This document shows, piece by piece, positions 53,116 to 61,405 of a stretch of DNA of 64,000 nt. Positions within the stretch are counted from its first letter, which is position 1; each line of letters opens with the position of its first letter. This DNA comes from Pseudogracilibacillus auburnensis (lineage in GTDB: Bacteria > Bacillota > Bacilli > Bacillales > Amphibacillaceae): positions 1 through 64,000 of the forward strand of contig NZ_QJJQ01000002.1 of the NCBI RefSeq assembly GCF_003201975.1, read 5' to 3'. Under the pieces are notes generated by a model. That model was given only the letters and a program-made list of their open reading frames with translations. It had not been told where the DNA came from and did not search any database. A program made the translations under genes and the position numbers.

Positions 53116-54207
53116 GTGGATAAAGCAAATTATAAAATTGGTACGAAAGAATTTGTTGCCACTATGCTTTTAATTATTGGAATAAGTGTTTCTGATGACA
53201 CTTCGGCGATTCTTTTCCAAACAATGAAAAATACCGCATGGATGCAACCTATTCTAAGTGCTATCATCATTATCATCCCTTTAATCTTACTCATTAAAGT
53301 TGTAAACGTTTATAAAGATAAAGATATGTCCGAAATAATTATCCATTTATTCGGTAAATATATTGGTTCTTTTACCCTGTTTGCTTTATGGGTTTTATTA
53401 ACAATCCGGATCATTATTGAAAGTGCTATTTATACGAATATAATTGAAACGATGTTTTATTCAAAAACTCCGCCAATCGTTATATACATTTTTTTAATGG
53501 TAGTATGTGGCTATATTGCAATAAAAGGAGCTGTGCATATTACATCTATTGCATGGGTTGTTTTACCTGCCATAAAGATTTCTTTTTTGACTTCACTCCT
53601 TCTTACAATTGGCTATGGAAATCTAAATTTTTTATTTCCGATTTTAGGACCAGGTGAAAAAGTAATTATGAAAGAAAGTTTTTTAAAAGCGTCTATTTAT
53701 ATTGATTTTCTTTTTTTATGTTTTTTGCTTCCATATTTGAAAAATAGAAATGTATTTCAAAAAGCAAGTCGTATCGCACTTCCAATATTAATAGTTGAAC
53801 TTGCCATTGCTTTTATAATATTTTTGATATTTTTCGATTATTCAGCTGCCAAGTTACAAAATTTCCCTTATCATGAAATACTCAGATATATTCATGTTGG
53901 TTTTTTAACAAATATGGAATCTTTTTTCTTTCCTTTTTGGTTGATGGCTACATTCGTTCGCTTCTCAATATATATTTATATTAACCTTCATATTGTAAGG
54001 AAGGTTTTTAAGATTGAACGAACTGAATTTTTAATGCCTGGGTTGCTTGCCTTAGTGATATTAATTGGACTTATACCAGACAGTCCGTCTTTTACGTTAT
54101 TTAATATGAAGTTACATTATTTTAATATTTTATCACCTATCTTTATTGTCTTTCCTTTCTTATTATGGATAGTAGCATATAGTAAAGGGGATTTTAAGAG
54201 TGGGTAA
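53116..54207 (+). CDS. Germinant receptor B subunit (spore permease family)
   Basis: A 363-residue protein with ten predicted helices, of the GerAB/endospore permease family in the APC superfamily. Visible: the start KIGTKEFVATMLLIIGISVSDD, an FMVVC-type helix and the C-terminal LALVILIGLIPDS. The B subunit binds the germinant. The GTG start follows GAAGGAGG; 13 bases separate it from the A gene. It overlaps the C gene by eight bases. The germinant cannot be told from the sequence. Confidence 0.92.
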   Translation: MDKANYKIGTKEFVATMLLIIGISVSDDTSAILFQTMKNTAWMQPILSAIIIIIPLILLIKVVNVYKDKDMSEIIIHLFGKYIGSFTLFALWVLLTIRIIIESAIYTNIIETMFYSKTPPIVIYIFLMVVCGYIAIKGAVHITSIAWVVLPAIKISFLTSLLLTIGYGNLNFLFPILGPGEKVIMKESFLKASIYIDFLFLCFLLPYLKNRNVFQKASRIALPILIVELAIAFIIFLIFFDYSAAKLQNFPYHEILRYIHVGFLTNMESFFFPFWLMATFVRFSIYIYINLHIVRKVFKIERTEFLMPGLLALVILIGLIPDSPSFTLFNMKLHYFNILSPIFIVFPFLLWIVAYSKGDFKSG

Positions 54208-55456
54208 AAGTCTACAAAGGTTTACTCTTCTTGTGACAACTTTATTATTCCTTTCTGGTTGCTGGAATCAAGTAGAGTTAGACAAGATTGCTTACGTCGT
54301 TGCAATGGGAATTGACAAAGAAGATGACAAAATTAGAATTACTTACTTAATTGTTAATCCAGAATATGGTACACAACCAACTGGTTCTTCAGATGTAGAA
54401 CCGTTTGCCATTTTTTCATTTGTAGCAGATGATTTAGCAATCGCCAAAAACATCGCAAATACAATAGTTAATAAAACTGTATCCTACTATATTTTAAATC
54501 AAGTGTTGATATCTGAAGAAATTGCCCAAACGGACGAATTTATTCATTGGTTATATGATATGACAAAAATAACCGAAGTTAGAAAAGATCTTGAATTAAT
54601 TATTACGAAAGAACTTGCCTATGATTACTTAACAAAATTTAACCCAGCATTAGAAAAAAGACCATATAAACTATTTCGGGAAATGATTAGAAGGAATAAG
54701 GAGTCAGCATTCATTCCGAGCAATTCCGAGCTTTTCTATTATTTACGAATTACAGAGACAGATAATGATCTATATTTAGCTGTCTATAGTACAAATGAAC
54801 AAGACGGTGTGCAAAAGCCTTCGGGGGATCATCGATTTCATTATGATAAAGAGGAAATTAAAGTAAAAGGAACGACGAATAAAGCACAATATTTAGGTTC
54901 AGCTGTTTTTAAAAAGGGTAAAATGATTGGCCATTTAACTGAACAAGAAACAATATTGAGTACAATTTTAAATGAAAATTTACGAGGGGATCAAAATATT
55001 TACAAATCGTTTACAGATCCATTTAACGAACAATATACAATTACTACTAAAATGGATATCCTGAAAAAGTCAAGCATTAACTTAGACTTAGACAAGACCC
55101 CCTCTACTATTGATGTTGAAATACCTTTGACAATCAGTGTATTAACGAACCATACAATGGTTGACTATTATCATGATGAAAAAAAACGCCAGGAATTAAA
55201 GAAACATATTGAAGATAGTTTACAAAAGGAGTTTACTCAGTTTATTAAGAGAACACAAGAAGAATTTAAAGGAGAACCATTCGGTTGGTCATTAGATGCT
55301 AGAAGACATTTCAGGACGAATCAACAGTTTGAAAAGTTCAATTGGATGGAATCATATCCTAAAATGGATGTCCGTGTTAAAGTAAAGGTGAAATTTGGTA
55401 GTTTTGGCAGGCAAGCTGATGTACTTGATATAAGAAAAGTGAGGGAAAAAGAATGA
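54200..55456 (+). CDS. Germinant receptor C subunit (Ger(x)C lipoprotein)
   Basis: A 418-residue lipoprotein. The signal peptide ends LFLSGC (Cys about 20); the mature N-terminus WNQVELDKIAYVVAMGIDKE is the family signature. The three-domain C subunit follows, with the late block RRTQEEFKGEPFGW replaced here by IKRTQEEFKGEPFGWSLDARRHF. C subunits are anchored by diacylglycerol on the outer face of the inner spore membrane and are needed for receptor function. It starts at GTG 54200 within the B gene and its stop overlaps the next start (ATGA). Confidence 0.92.
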   Translation: MGKSLQRFTLLVTTLLFLSGCWNQVELDKIAYVVAMGIDKEDDKIRITYLIVNPEYGTQPTGSSDVEPFAIFSFVADDLAIAKNIANTIVNKTVSYYILNQVLISEEIAQTDEFIHWLYDMTKITEVRKDLELIITKELAYDYLTKFNPALEKRPYKLFREMIRRNKESAFIPSNSELFYYLRITETDNDLYLAVYSTNEQDGVQKPSGDHRFHYDKEEIKVKGTTNKAQYLGSAVFKKGKMIGHLTEQETILSTILNENLRGDQNIYKSFTDPFNEQYTITTKMDILKKSSINLDLDKTPSTIDVEIPLTISVLTNHTMVDYYHDEKKRQELKKHIEDSLQKEFTQFIKRTQEEFKGEPFGWSLDARRHFRTNQQFEKFNWMESYPKMDVRVKVKVKFGSFGRQADVLDIRKVREKE

Positions 55457-55623
55457 AGGTATACGGTTTAATTAGCTTTTTATGTTTATTCCTTATTTTT
55501 CTTTATACAATAGGTTTTGCTTGGCAGCTTTGGAAAGAAGAAAAAAATAAAATGGGGTCGATATTCGTAAGTATAATCGCACTACTGATCATCATTATCC
55601 CATTTTATTTTTTTCGTCACTAA
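55453..55623 (+). CDS. Two-helix protein, probable germinant receptor D subunit
   Basis: A 56-residue protein with two hydrophobic helices (about 5-26 and 38-54) joined by WKEEKNKMG. Its ATG overlaps the C-subunit stop codon by four bases, so it is translated together with it. Small two-helix D proteins coded in or next to ger operons are known to modulate receptor function in several Bacillus species. Assignment rests on size, topology and position; the sequence is too short for a firm family call. Confidence 0.75.
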   Translation: MKVYGLISFLCLFLIFLYTIGFAWQLWKEEKNKMGSIFVSIIALLIIIIPFYFFRH

Positions 55624-55876
55624 TTATATTCAAACTAAAGCCGATAATGTGGTATATATGCAGCTAAATACAAGAATAAAACTAAAGCAACTGATCATTA
55701 GCCCCTTCAATTTGCCACCTCAATATTTCCTTAAAAAATAAACGGCGACATTTGAAAAAATAAAACAAAAAATCGGAAACAAGAAGATGGAAAGCAATTG
55801 AAAATGTATGGCTAAAATATTTTACATACTTTTTTAACAATAAAAGAGAAAAAATATACATTCGCGAAAAAGACAA
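55624..55876. other. Spacer after the spore operon
   Basis: About 250 AT-rich bases without a gene and without a clear terminator. The folded family B repeat that follows may stop transcription. Confidence 0.4.
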
Positions 55877-56014
55877 GGGGCTGGGACAAAAGTGTTTTCA
55901 CCAAAGAATAACCGAACAGTGGTAGTTGCATATAACCCTCTCTGGAAATATACTTCGCTAAGGTAATGCATTGTTCGTCTTTAAATTTGGTCGTTTTAAT
56001 TATGTCCCAGCCCC
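55877..56014 (+). repeat. Family B repeat, short form
   Basis: A 138-base element with perfect 12-base inverted ends GGGGCTGGGACA and TGTCCCAGCCCC. The inner arms ACCAAAGAATAACCGAACA and TTGTTCGTCTTTAAATTTGGT are also complementary, so the whole can form one long hairpin. It lies between the convergent spore operon and the oxidoreductase gene, where it might terminate both. Confidence 0.88.
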
Positions 56015-56017
56015 ATT

Positions 56018-56995
56018 TTACATTTTAATCGCTATTTTTCCAAACTGTTTATTTACTTCTAATAGATCAAAAGCCTCTTTTACATCGTCTAGTTTAAACG
56101 TATGCCCAACGACGGGTTTAATTTCATGCTTTTCCATAAATGCAAGTAGCTCTTTTAATTCTTCACGACTTCCCATTGTGGAACCGAATAATTGATACTG
56201 TCCATAAAAAAAAGCTCGTAAATTAAAATCAATCGTATCTTCTGTCGTCGCTCCGAAAGTCACCATTTTCCCGCCTTGTTTGAGTACATCAAGCGAACGA
56301 TTGAAAGTTGCTCTACCAACACTGTCAATAACAAGATCAATCGTTTCACTAGCTAATTCCTTTTCCCAATCACTATTCGTATCAATAGCAAGATCAGCGC
56401 CTAGTTTTAATGCTTGCTCCCGTTTTTCTTCACTGCGGGAAGTAACGATCACTTTTGCACCCATTGCTTTTGCAAATTGAATGATATAAGTTGCTACACC
56501 ACTTCCAGCTCCAGGTATAAAAACAGTTTGCTCTTTTTGAATCGTTCCTTTCGTCACTAATGCACGGTAGCCAGTAAGTGCCGCAAGCGCAAGCACTCCT
56601 GCTTCTTCCCATGATAAATAGTCTGGCTTTTTCTCTAGTTGATCGGCAGAAATGGCGATTTTCTCAGCAATTGTTCCATGATCAGGCATACCTAAAATAT
56701 CAAATCCTTCTGGTGGTGCATCGCTATTTTTCTCCCATCTAAGCGATGGGTTAATAATGACTTCATCTCCAACTGAAACATTAGTTACATTTGCACCGAC
56801 CGCTTCTACAACCCCAGCACCATCAGATCCAAGAATAAGCGCATCCTCTTTCTTGCCCCAACGGTTAGGGATGTGTAAATCACGCCTGTTCAATCCCGCT
56901 ACTTGTAGTGTTACAACAACTTCTCCTTCTTTTGCCACTGGGTCAGGCATCTGCTTGATATGTAATTCCCCTTGTTCTAGTACAAATGCTTTCAC
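56018..56995 (-). CDS. Zinc-independent alcohol dehydrogenase / quinone oxidoreductase family
   Basis: A 325-residue MDR-superfamily oxidoreductase. It has the GroES-like N-terminal domain (GEVVVTLQVAGLNRRDLHIPNR, cited as residues 24-45), the NADP-binding loop VFIPGAGSGVATYIIQFAKAMGAKV with G-A-G-S-G (about 153-177) and no structural zinc cysteines, so it is of the quinone reductase/YogA type. Substrate unknown. It lies 33 bases after the ArsA-type ATPase gene on the same strand, and may share its transcript. Confidence 0.88.
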   Translation of the reverse strand: MKAFVLEQGELHIKQMPDPVAKEGEVVVTLQVAGLNRRDLHIPNRWGKKEDALILGSDGAGVVEAVGANVTNVSVGDEVIINPSLRWEKNSDAPPEGFDILGMPDHGTIAEKIAISADQLEKKPDYLSWEEAGVLALAALTGYRALVTKGTIQKEQTVFIPGAGSGVATYIIQFAKAMGAKVIVTSRSEEKREQALKLGADLAIDTNSDWEKELASETIDLVIDSVGRATFNRSLDVLKQGGKMVTFGATTEDTIDFNLRAFFYGQYQLFGSTMGSREELKELLAFMEKHEIKPVVGHTFKLDDVKEAFDLLEVNKQFGKIAIKM

Positions 56996-57028
56996 GAAAA
57001 ATCAATCCCTTCTATTGATGTCTTCTTT

Positions 57029-57961
57029 TTAGCTTTCTACTAAATAGGTAGAAAATTTTTCTAATTGCTGAACATTAATTATATCATGTGAAAAGAATGG
57101 AACAAAAAATAATTGTTTATCAGAAAATGTTTGCTGGATCTTTTCTACATATTTTTGTTCATGTTTTTTTCGTTGTTTAAAAAACTCACCTTCATCATCA
57201 TTTGGTAAAACACGGTTAACAATAAGCGTCTTCACATGTAAATGATATTTATCAAGCATTCTAATCGCATTTTTTGTCTCTAAGATCGGAAGTTGCTCAG
57301 GATTAAGGACAAAAATGAAGCCTGTTTGTTTATCATCTAACATGATTTCCCTAGCTTGTTTAAATCGCGCTTGCCGTTCCTTTAGCACCTCAAAAATTGG
57401 GTCATCAATCGGTTCCCCATCGTGTAATAGTTTCGCATAGTTTTCCTTCGTTTTATGGCGTTTTTCCAGCAATCCTTGAATCCATATACCCATAAGTTCA
57501 GGAAGGGATAGAAGTCGAATCGTATGACCTGTGGGCGCTGTATCAAAAACTAATTTATCAAAGTCAGCACTTTCTTCCAAGATGATCGTGATTAATTTAT
57601 CAAATAGAGCAGCCTCATCTGCGCCAGGTGATGCTTGGGCTGTATCTAATTGACGGTGTACCTCTTCCATCATCGTCGGTTGCACAACACCTTGAATATT
57701 TTCTTTCACCGTTTTTATATACTTTTTCGTCTCTTTTTCAGGATCAATTTCAAGCGCATAAAGATGATCGGCAATTTTTGTCGTCTCTCCCCCAACTTTT
57801 CTCTCAAAGATATGACCGATATTATGAGCGGGATCCGTAGAGATAAGCAATGTTTTATATCCTTTTTGCGCTGATTGAAGTGCCAAAGCAGCAGAAGATG
57901 TCGATTTTCCGACTCCACCCTTTCCCCCAACAAAAATAATTTTTTTATGTAATATTTCCAT
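57029..57961 (-). CDS. ArsA-family ATPase
   Basis: A 310-residue soluble ATPase of the ArsA/GET3 type. Deviant Walker A GGKGGVGKST at residues 12-21; switch regions STDPAHNIGHIF and FDTAPTGHTIRLLSLPE (about 145-161). A single ArsA unit. Real arsenite pumps have paired ArsA halves and Cys ligands that I do not see, and no ars genes lie nearby, so arsenic export is unlikely. Homologs of GET3 handle tail-anchored or other membrane proteins. I take the ATG at 57961, after AGAGGTG. It follows a cory-CC-star gene by 24 bases. Confidence 0.9.
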   Translation of the reverse strand: MEILHKKIIFVGGKGGVGKSTSSAALALQSAQKGYKTLLISTDPAHNIGHIFERKVGGETTKIADHLYALEIDPEKETKKYIKTVKENIQGVVQPTMMEEVHRQLDTAQASPGADEAALFDKLITIILEESADFDKLVFDTAPTGHTIRLLSLPELMGIWIQGLLEKRHKTKENYAKLLHDGEPIDDPIFEVLKERQARFKQAREIMLDDKQTGFIFVLNPEQLPILETKNAIRMLDKYHLHVKTLIVNRVLPNDDEGEFFKQRKKHEQKYVEKIQQTFSDKQLFFVPFFSHDIINVQQLEKFSTYLVES

Positions 57962-57985
57962 TGTTTTCACCTCTTTTCTAATGAC

Positions 57986-58261
57986 CTAACAACATCTGAA
58001 ACCTGTCAGTGGAGATTTTTCCATTCCCATTCGTAAATGCCAATCATGAAATTCTTCCATCATATATGGATATAATTCTAACGTATAATAGAAGACTGGA
58101 TTTGGAATACCAATCATTTCGGAGTAAAGTAACAAGAGAAATAAATCATCTTCATCACGAAGCTCCCTAGCGATCTCCCCTTTATGTGGTAAACTAATGA
58201 CATCTTCATAAAATTTGATCCATTTTTTAACTCGGTCTAACATACCGGGAAATCCCTCCAT
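57986..58261 (-). CDS. Cory-CC-star protein
   Basis: A 91-residue protein ending in Cys-Cys followed by the stop codon (FRCC-stop). This is the feature that gives the cory-CC-star family its name. Family members are often encoded next to an ArsA-type ATPase, as here. The body is helical and amphipathic with DDLFLLLLYSEMIGIPNPVFYYTLELYP (middle block, residues 38-65) and YMMEEFHDWHLRMG. Role unknown; a C-terminal CC pair suggests thiol metal binding, lipid attachment or redox use. It is preceded by a normal ribosome site and is the first gene of a possible three-gene unit with the ATPase and oxidoreductase. Confidence 0.85.
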   Translation of the reverse strand: MEGFPGMLDRVKKWIKFYEDVISLPHKGEIARELRDEDDLFLLLLYSEMIGIPNPVFYYTLELYPYMMEEFHDWHLRMGMEKSPLTGFRCC

Positions 58262-58412
58262 TTCATCTAAAAACTTTATCCAGTTTTGATTTTATATATC
58301 ATCAAGACATCGTAACGTTTATTTTGCACATCAATATGCAAACGCTTATTTAAGGTGCTACATTATTCAACCGTTACGATTGTTCAAATTACTAAATATT
58401 ATATTATGTAAA

Positions 58413-58462
58413 TAAAGGGGATCCGTTGTAGCAATTCTACTACAATGTCAGATCCCCTTTCA
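58413..58462. terminator. Bidirectional terminator after cstA
   Basis: AAAGGGGATC and GATCCCCTTT enclose a second stem, TTGTAG with CTACAA. On the minus strand it ends in TTTATTTAC, shortly after the cstA stop. Confidence 0.85.
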
Positions 58463-58473
58463 CGTTCTATCAA

Positions 58474-60219
58474 TTAAGGTAATGTTTTATCTTGGTCAAT
58501 AGTGTTGTTTTTATTTTCAGTTAACGCTTTAAATGCAGTCAACACAATCCAAATGGCAAACACAAAGATAATCGCACCGAAAACGAATAATAAAGTATCT
58601 GGATTTGAACCATACCATGCCCATTGCTGTAATACTTGCTGTCCTAGAGCAATCATCGTCGTTCCAAGGACGAAAAACATCGGAATTAATACAACTGCAT
58701 AATTTCTACCTAACCGTCGTAGCCATACGGCAATAAGTAACAAACTAATCGCAGCTAATAACTGGTTTGCCGTTCCGAAAAGCGGCCAAAGGACATAACC
58801 ACCGGAACCGAATCCATTAGGACCTTCAGGTAAAAGAGCAAGCGCCGCACTTGAAAGTACTGCAACCGAAGTAGCCACATGTTTTTTCTCTAATGCTGGA
58901 ACTTTATATTCCATTCCTAGCTCCGCAATAATATAGCGCATTAAACGAACTGCTGAGTCTAATGTCGTTGCAGCGAAACTTACGACAATAATCGAAACAA
59001 TCGTAGTTGCTATATCGGTTGGAATCATCAGCCCTTCTGCAAGTGTCGCTGCCCCTTGTACAAAGACACCAAGACCCGAACTACTTGCATCAGCAAAACT
59101 ACTATATGTTGCTAAGAAATCTTCTTTAGAAGAGAAGAAAGTAACAACCGCTAAAATGGAAATGAGCGCTAATATTCCTTCCCCTACTGCCCCTAAGTAT
59201 CCGACAAATCTTGCATCTGTCTCTTTATTTAATTGCTTAGACGAAGTACCGGATGAAACGAGTCCATGGAATCCTGATATCGCTCCACAAGCGATCGTAA
59301 TAAAGAGTAGCGGAAACCAAGAAACATCATTCACTGCATTTGTTGTCGGTGCAGTAATACTAGGGTTCGTAAATAATAAACCTAAATATAAGATTCCTAG
59401 TCCAACAACTAATTGGTGTGAATTAATAAAATCACGTGGTTGCAATAATTTCCAAACGGGAAGAGTGGATGCGATATAGACATAAACCATTAAGATGACG
59501 ATCCAAATAAAGAAAGCGGTACCAACTGTGGACAGTCCAAATAAACCAGTCCCATCTTCCCCACCCATATAGCGTACTAAGTCAATTTGTAAAAATCCAA
59601 ATTTACTAGCCGCAATGGCCGCACCATACATGATGGCGAGCGCAATTAAGGATGGCACAAGCATTTTTTTCTGACGTTTATATACTGCAACTCCAATCCA
59701 AACCGCAAGTGGTATTTGGATAAATACTGGAAATACACTTGCTGGGAACGTTATAAATAAATTTGCAATCACCCAAGCAAATACGGCGTTAACCATTAAA
59801 ACGAGAATAAGGATAATAAAAAGAAATAAGATCTTTGCCCGCTGTCCAATTAACTTATCTGCAATCGTACCTACTGATTGTCCTTTATTACGTACAGACA
59901 ATACTAATGTCCCAAAATCATGCACCCCAGCTGCAAAAACGGTTCCTAAAATAACCCATAAAAGTGCAGGTAACCATCCCCAATATACTGCGATGGCTGG
60001 TCCTAAAATAGGTGCTGCTCCTGCAACCGAAGTAAAGTGGTGCCCCCATAAAACAAATTTATTCGTTGGAACAAAGTCTACCCCATCTTCATATTTATGT
60101 GCTGGTGTGACATAGTTAGGATCAAGTCTGAAGATTTTTTCCGCAACGAATTTGGAATAGTATCGATAACCTAACGCAAGAATCACAATTCCAATGAGTG
60201 CAACTACAATACCGTTCAA
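58474..60219 (-). CDS. cstA: Carbon starvation protein CstA-type transporter
   Basis: A 581-residue membrane protein with about 16 helices of the CstA family. The start MNGIVVALIGIVILALGYRYYSKFVAEKIF (cited as 1-30), VDFVPTNKFVLWGHHFTSVAGAAPILGPA (about 48-76) and ARFVGYLGAVGEG are typical. Members import pyruvate or peptides in carbon-starved cells. The gene stands alone between the cory-CC-star region and the decayed MFS gene. In Bacillus the family is subject to catabolite repression, but no cre site was identified in the upstream 237 bases. Confidence 0.92.
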   Translation of the reverse strand: MNGIVVALIGIVILALGYRYYSKFVAEKIFRLDPNYVTPAHKYEDGVDFVPTNKFVLWGHHFTSVAGAAPILGPAIAVYWGWLPALLWVILGTVFAAGVHDFGTLVLSVRNKGQSVGTIADKLIGQRAKILFLFIILILVLMVNAVFAWVIANLFITFPASVFPVFIQIPLAVWIGVAVYKRQKKMLVPSLIALAIMYGAAIAASKFGFLQIDLVRYMGGEDGTGLFGLSTVGTAFFIWIVILMVYVYIASTLPVWKLLQPRDFINSHQLVVGLGILYLGLLFTNPSITAPTTNAVNDVSWFPLLFITIACGAISGFHGLVSSGTSSKQLNKETDARFVGYLGAVGEGILALISILAVVTFFSSKEDFLATYSSFADASSSGLGVFVQGAATLAEGLMIPTDIATTIVSIIVVSFAATTLDSAVRLMRYIIAELGMEYKVPALEKKHVATSVAVLSSAALALLPEGPNGFGSGGYVLWPLFGTANQLLAAISLLLIAVWLRRLGRNYAVVLIPMFFVLGTTMIALGQQVLQQWAWYGSNPDTLLFVFGAIIFVFAIWIVLTAFKALTENKNNTIDQDKTLP

Positions 60220-60457
60220 TGTATTTCCCCCTTTAGTTTTTTACTAGACTGAATAGCTAGTTTTCTAAATTGATAGAATATATTAACAATATTGTAACAA
60301 TTATGAGTTTATTTTACAACAACATTTTCAATTATTTTACAATTTTTTGAATAATTCTTCTTATATTTCCGTTTTCCCCCAACTCTTAAACATATGTTAA
60401 GCAATCGAAAAATAGTGTGGAAAAAGGGTTAACAGGTCCCTCTTTCATAACGTCACT
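60220..60457. other. Intergenic region upstream of cstA
   Basis: An AT-rich control region for cstA, then a change to the GC-richer MFS remnant near 60430. I see no gene. Confidence 0.4.
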
Positions 60458-61192
60458 TTGCCGGAGAGGACCCGGCACTTCAACAACAACATGGACAATA
60501 TGTCATGGATCGTCAATGGCTATAACCTAAGCTTTGCCGTTTTCTTGATTACTCCTTCTCGGATTGCAGATCAGTTCGGACGCAAACGTCTATTCCTTAT
60601 TGGTACATTGTTTTTCATCGTCACTTCGATTCTGTGCGGCGTGTCTACTTCTGTAGAAGCAATGATATTCTTCCGTGTCTTGCAAGGCTTGTCTGCTGGC
60701 ATTGTTGTTCCGGTAACCATTCCTTTGGCGACGGACCTGTTCCCAAAGGAAAAACATGTCATGATCCTCGGCATTTGGGCCGCAATCCCCAGTTTGGCTG
60801 CTGCCAGTGGTCCCACCTTAGGAGGTATTCTTACGGATTCCATTGGTTGGGAAGCTATCTTCTTCGTGAATGTGCCAATCGGGATCCTTGTCATTTGTCT
60901 CACGATTCCATTGATCAAAGAATCATTCGACCCTTCTGCGGACCGGAAGATTGATTGGTTGGGCATATTGACTCTCTTAGTCGCGATGTTTTGTCTTACA
61001 TATGGATTGATAAATGCGAATGACTGAAGATGGGATTCGGCGAAACTCATTAGTTTCATGGTCGTTTTTCTCGTTTTCATCATTCTGTTCTTCATCGTGG
61101 AGTTCCACACGACCGATCCAATGTTGCCCTTGTGGCTGCTGCGCATTCTTCCCTTCAATGGGGCGGGTGTTGCATTTTTGAAATCGAGATAA
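60458..61192 (+). pseudogene. Decayed MFS drug-transporter gene (DHA2 family)
   Basis: The frame encodes MSWIVNGYNLSFAVFLITPSRIADQFGRKRLFLIG-type motif A, then VLQGLSAGIVVPVTIPLATDLF and WEAIFFVNVPIGILVI, up to a TGA at 61022-61024. Beyond the stop the same frame continues with SFMVVFLVFIILFFIVEFHTTDPMLPLWLLRI to 61192. The first helix is missing before it and at least seven helices are missing after it. It is therefore a remnant with both ends lost and an internal stop. Base composition is G+C-richer than its neighbours. A related intact transporter is at 38384. No signs of expression. Confidence 0.85.
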
Positions 61193-61366
61193 TCTTGTAA
61201 CGAACGGACATGCCCCTCAGTTGCCGTTTTATTGAAGGAATTCAACAACAAATGTTACGGGCTTTCCGCATGATCATCCGAATACCTCCTATTTTTTCAT
61301 GCATTAATGGGAATACGAAGTTTAGGGGAAATGCTATGTTTGCGGGGGGAAAATGAGGAGCTTCAC
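61193..61366. other. Short intergenic region
   Basis: This is a junction between the MFS remnant and the pepF terminator. No gene is seen; its base composition is still somewhat G+C-rich. Confidence 0.4.
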
Positions 61367-61396
61367 AAAAAAACGTACAAATTGTACGTTTTTTTG
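61367..61396. terminator. Terminator after pepF
   Basis: A perfect palindrome AAAAAAACGTACAA-TTGTACGTTTTTTT. It is symmetrical and T-rich on both strands, and ten bases before the pepF stop codon. Confidence 0.88.
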
Positions 61397-61405
61397 TCCA
61401 CCCAT

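Noticed and set aside
57029-57961. An arsenite-export role for the ArsA-family ATPase
   Set aside because: There is no arsB, arsR or acr3 nearby. The protein is a single unit without the Cys ligands of arsenite pumps, and it pairs with a cory-CC-star gene.
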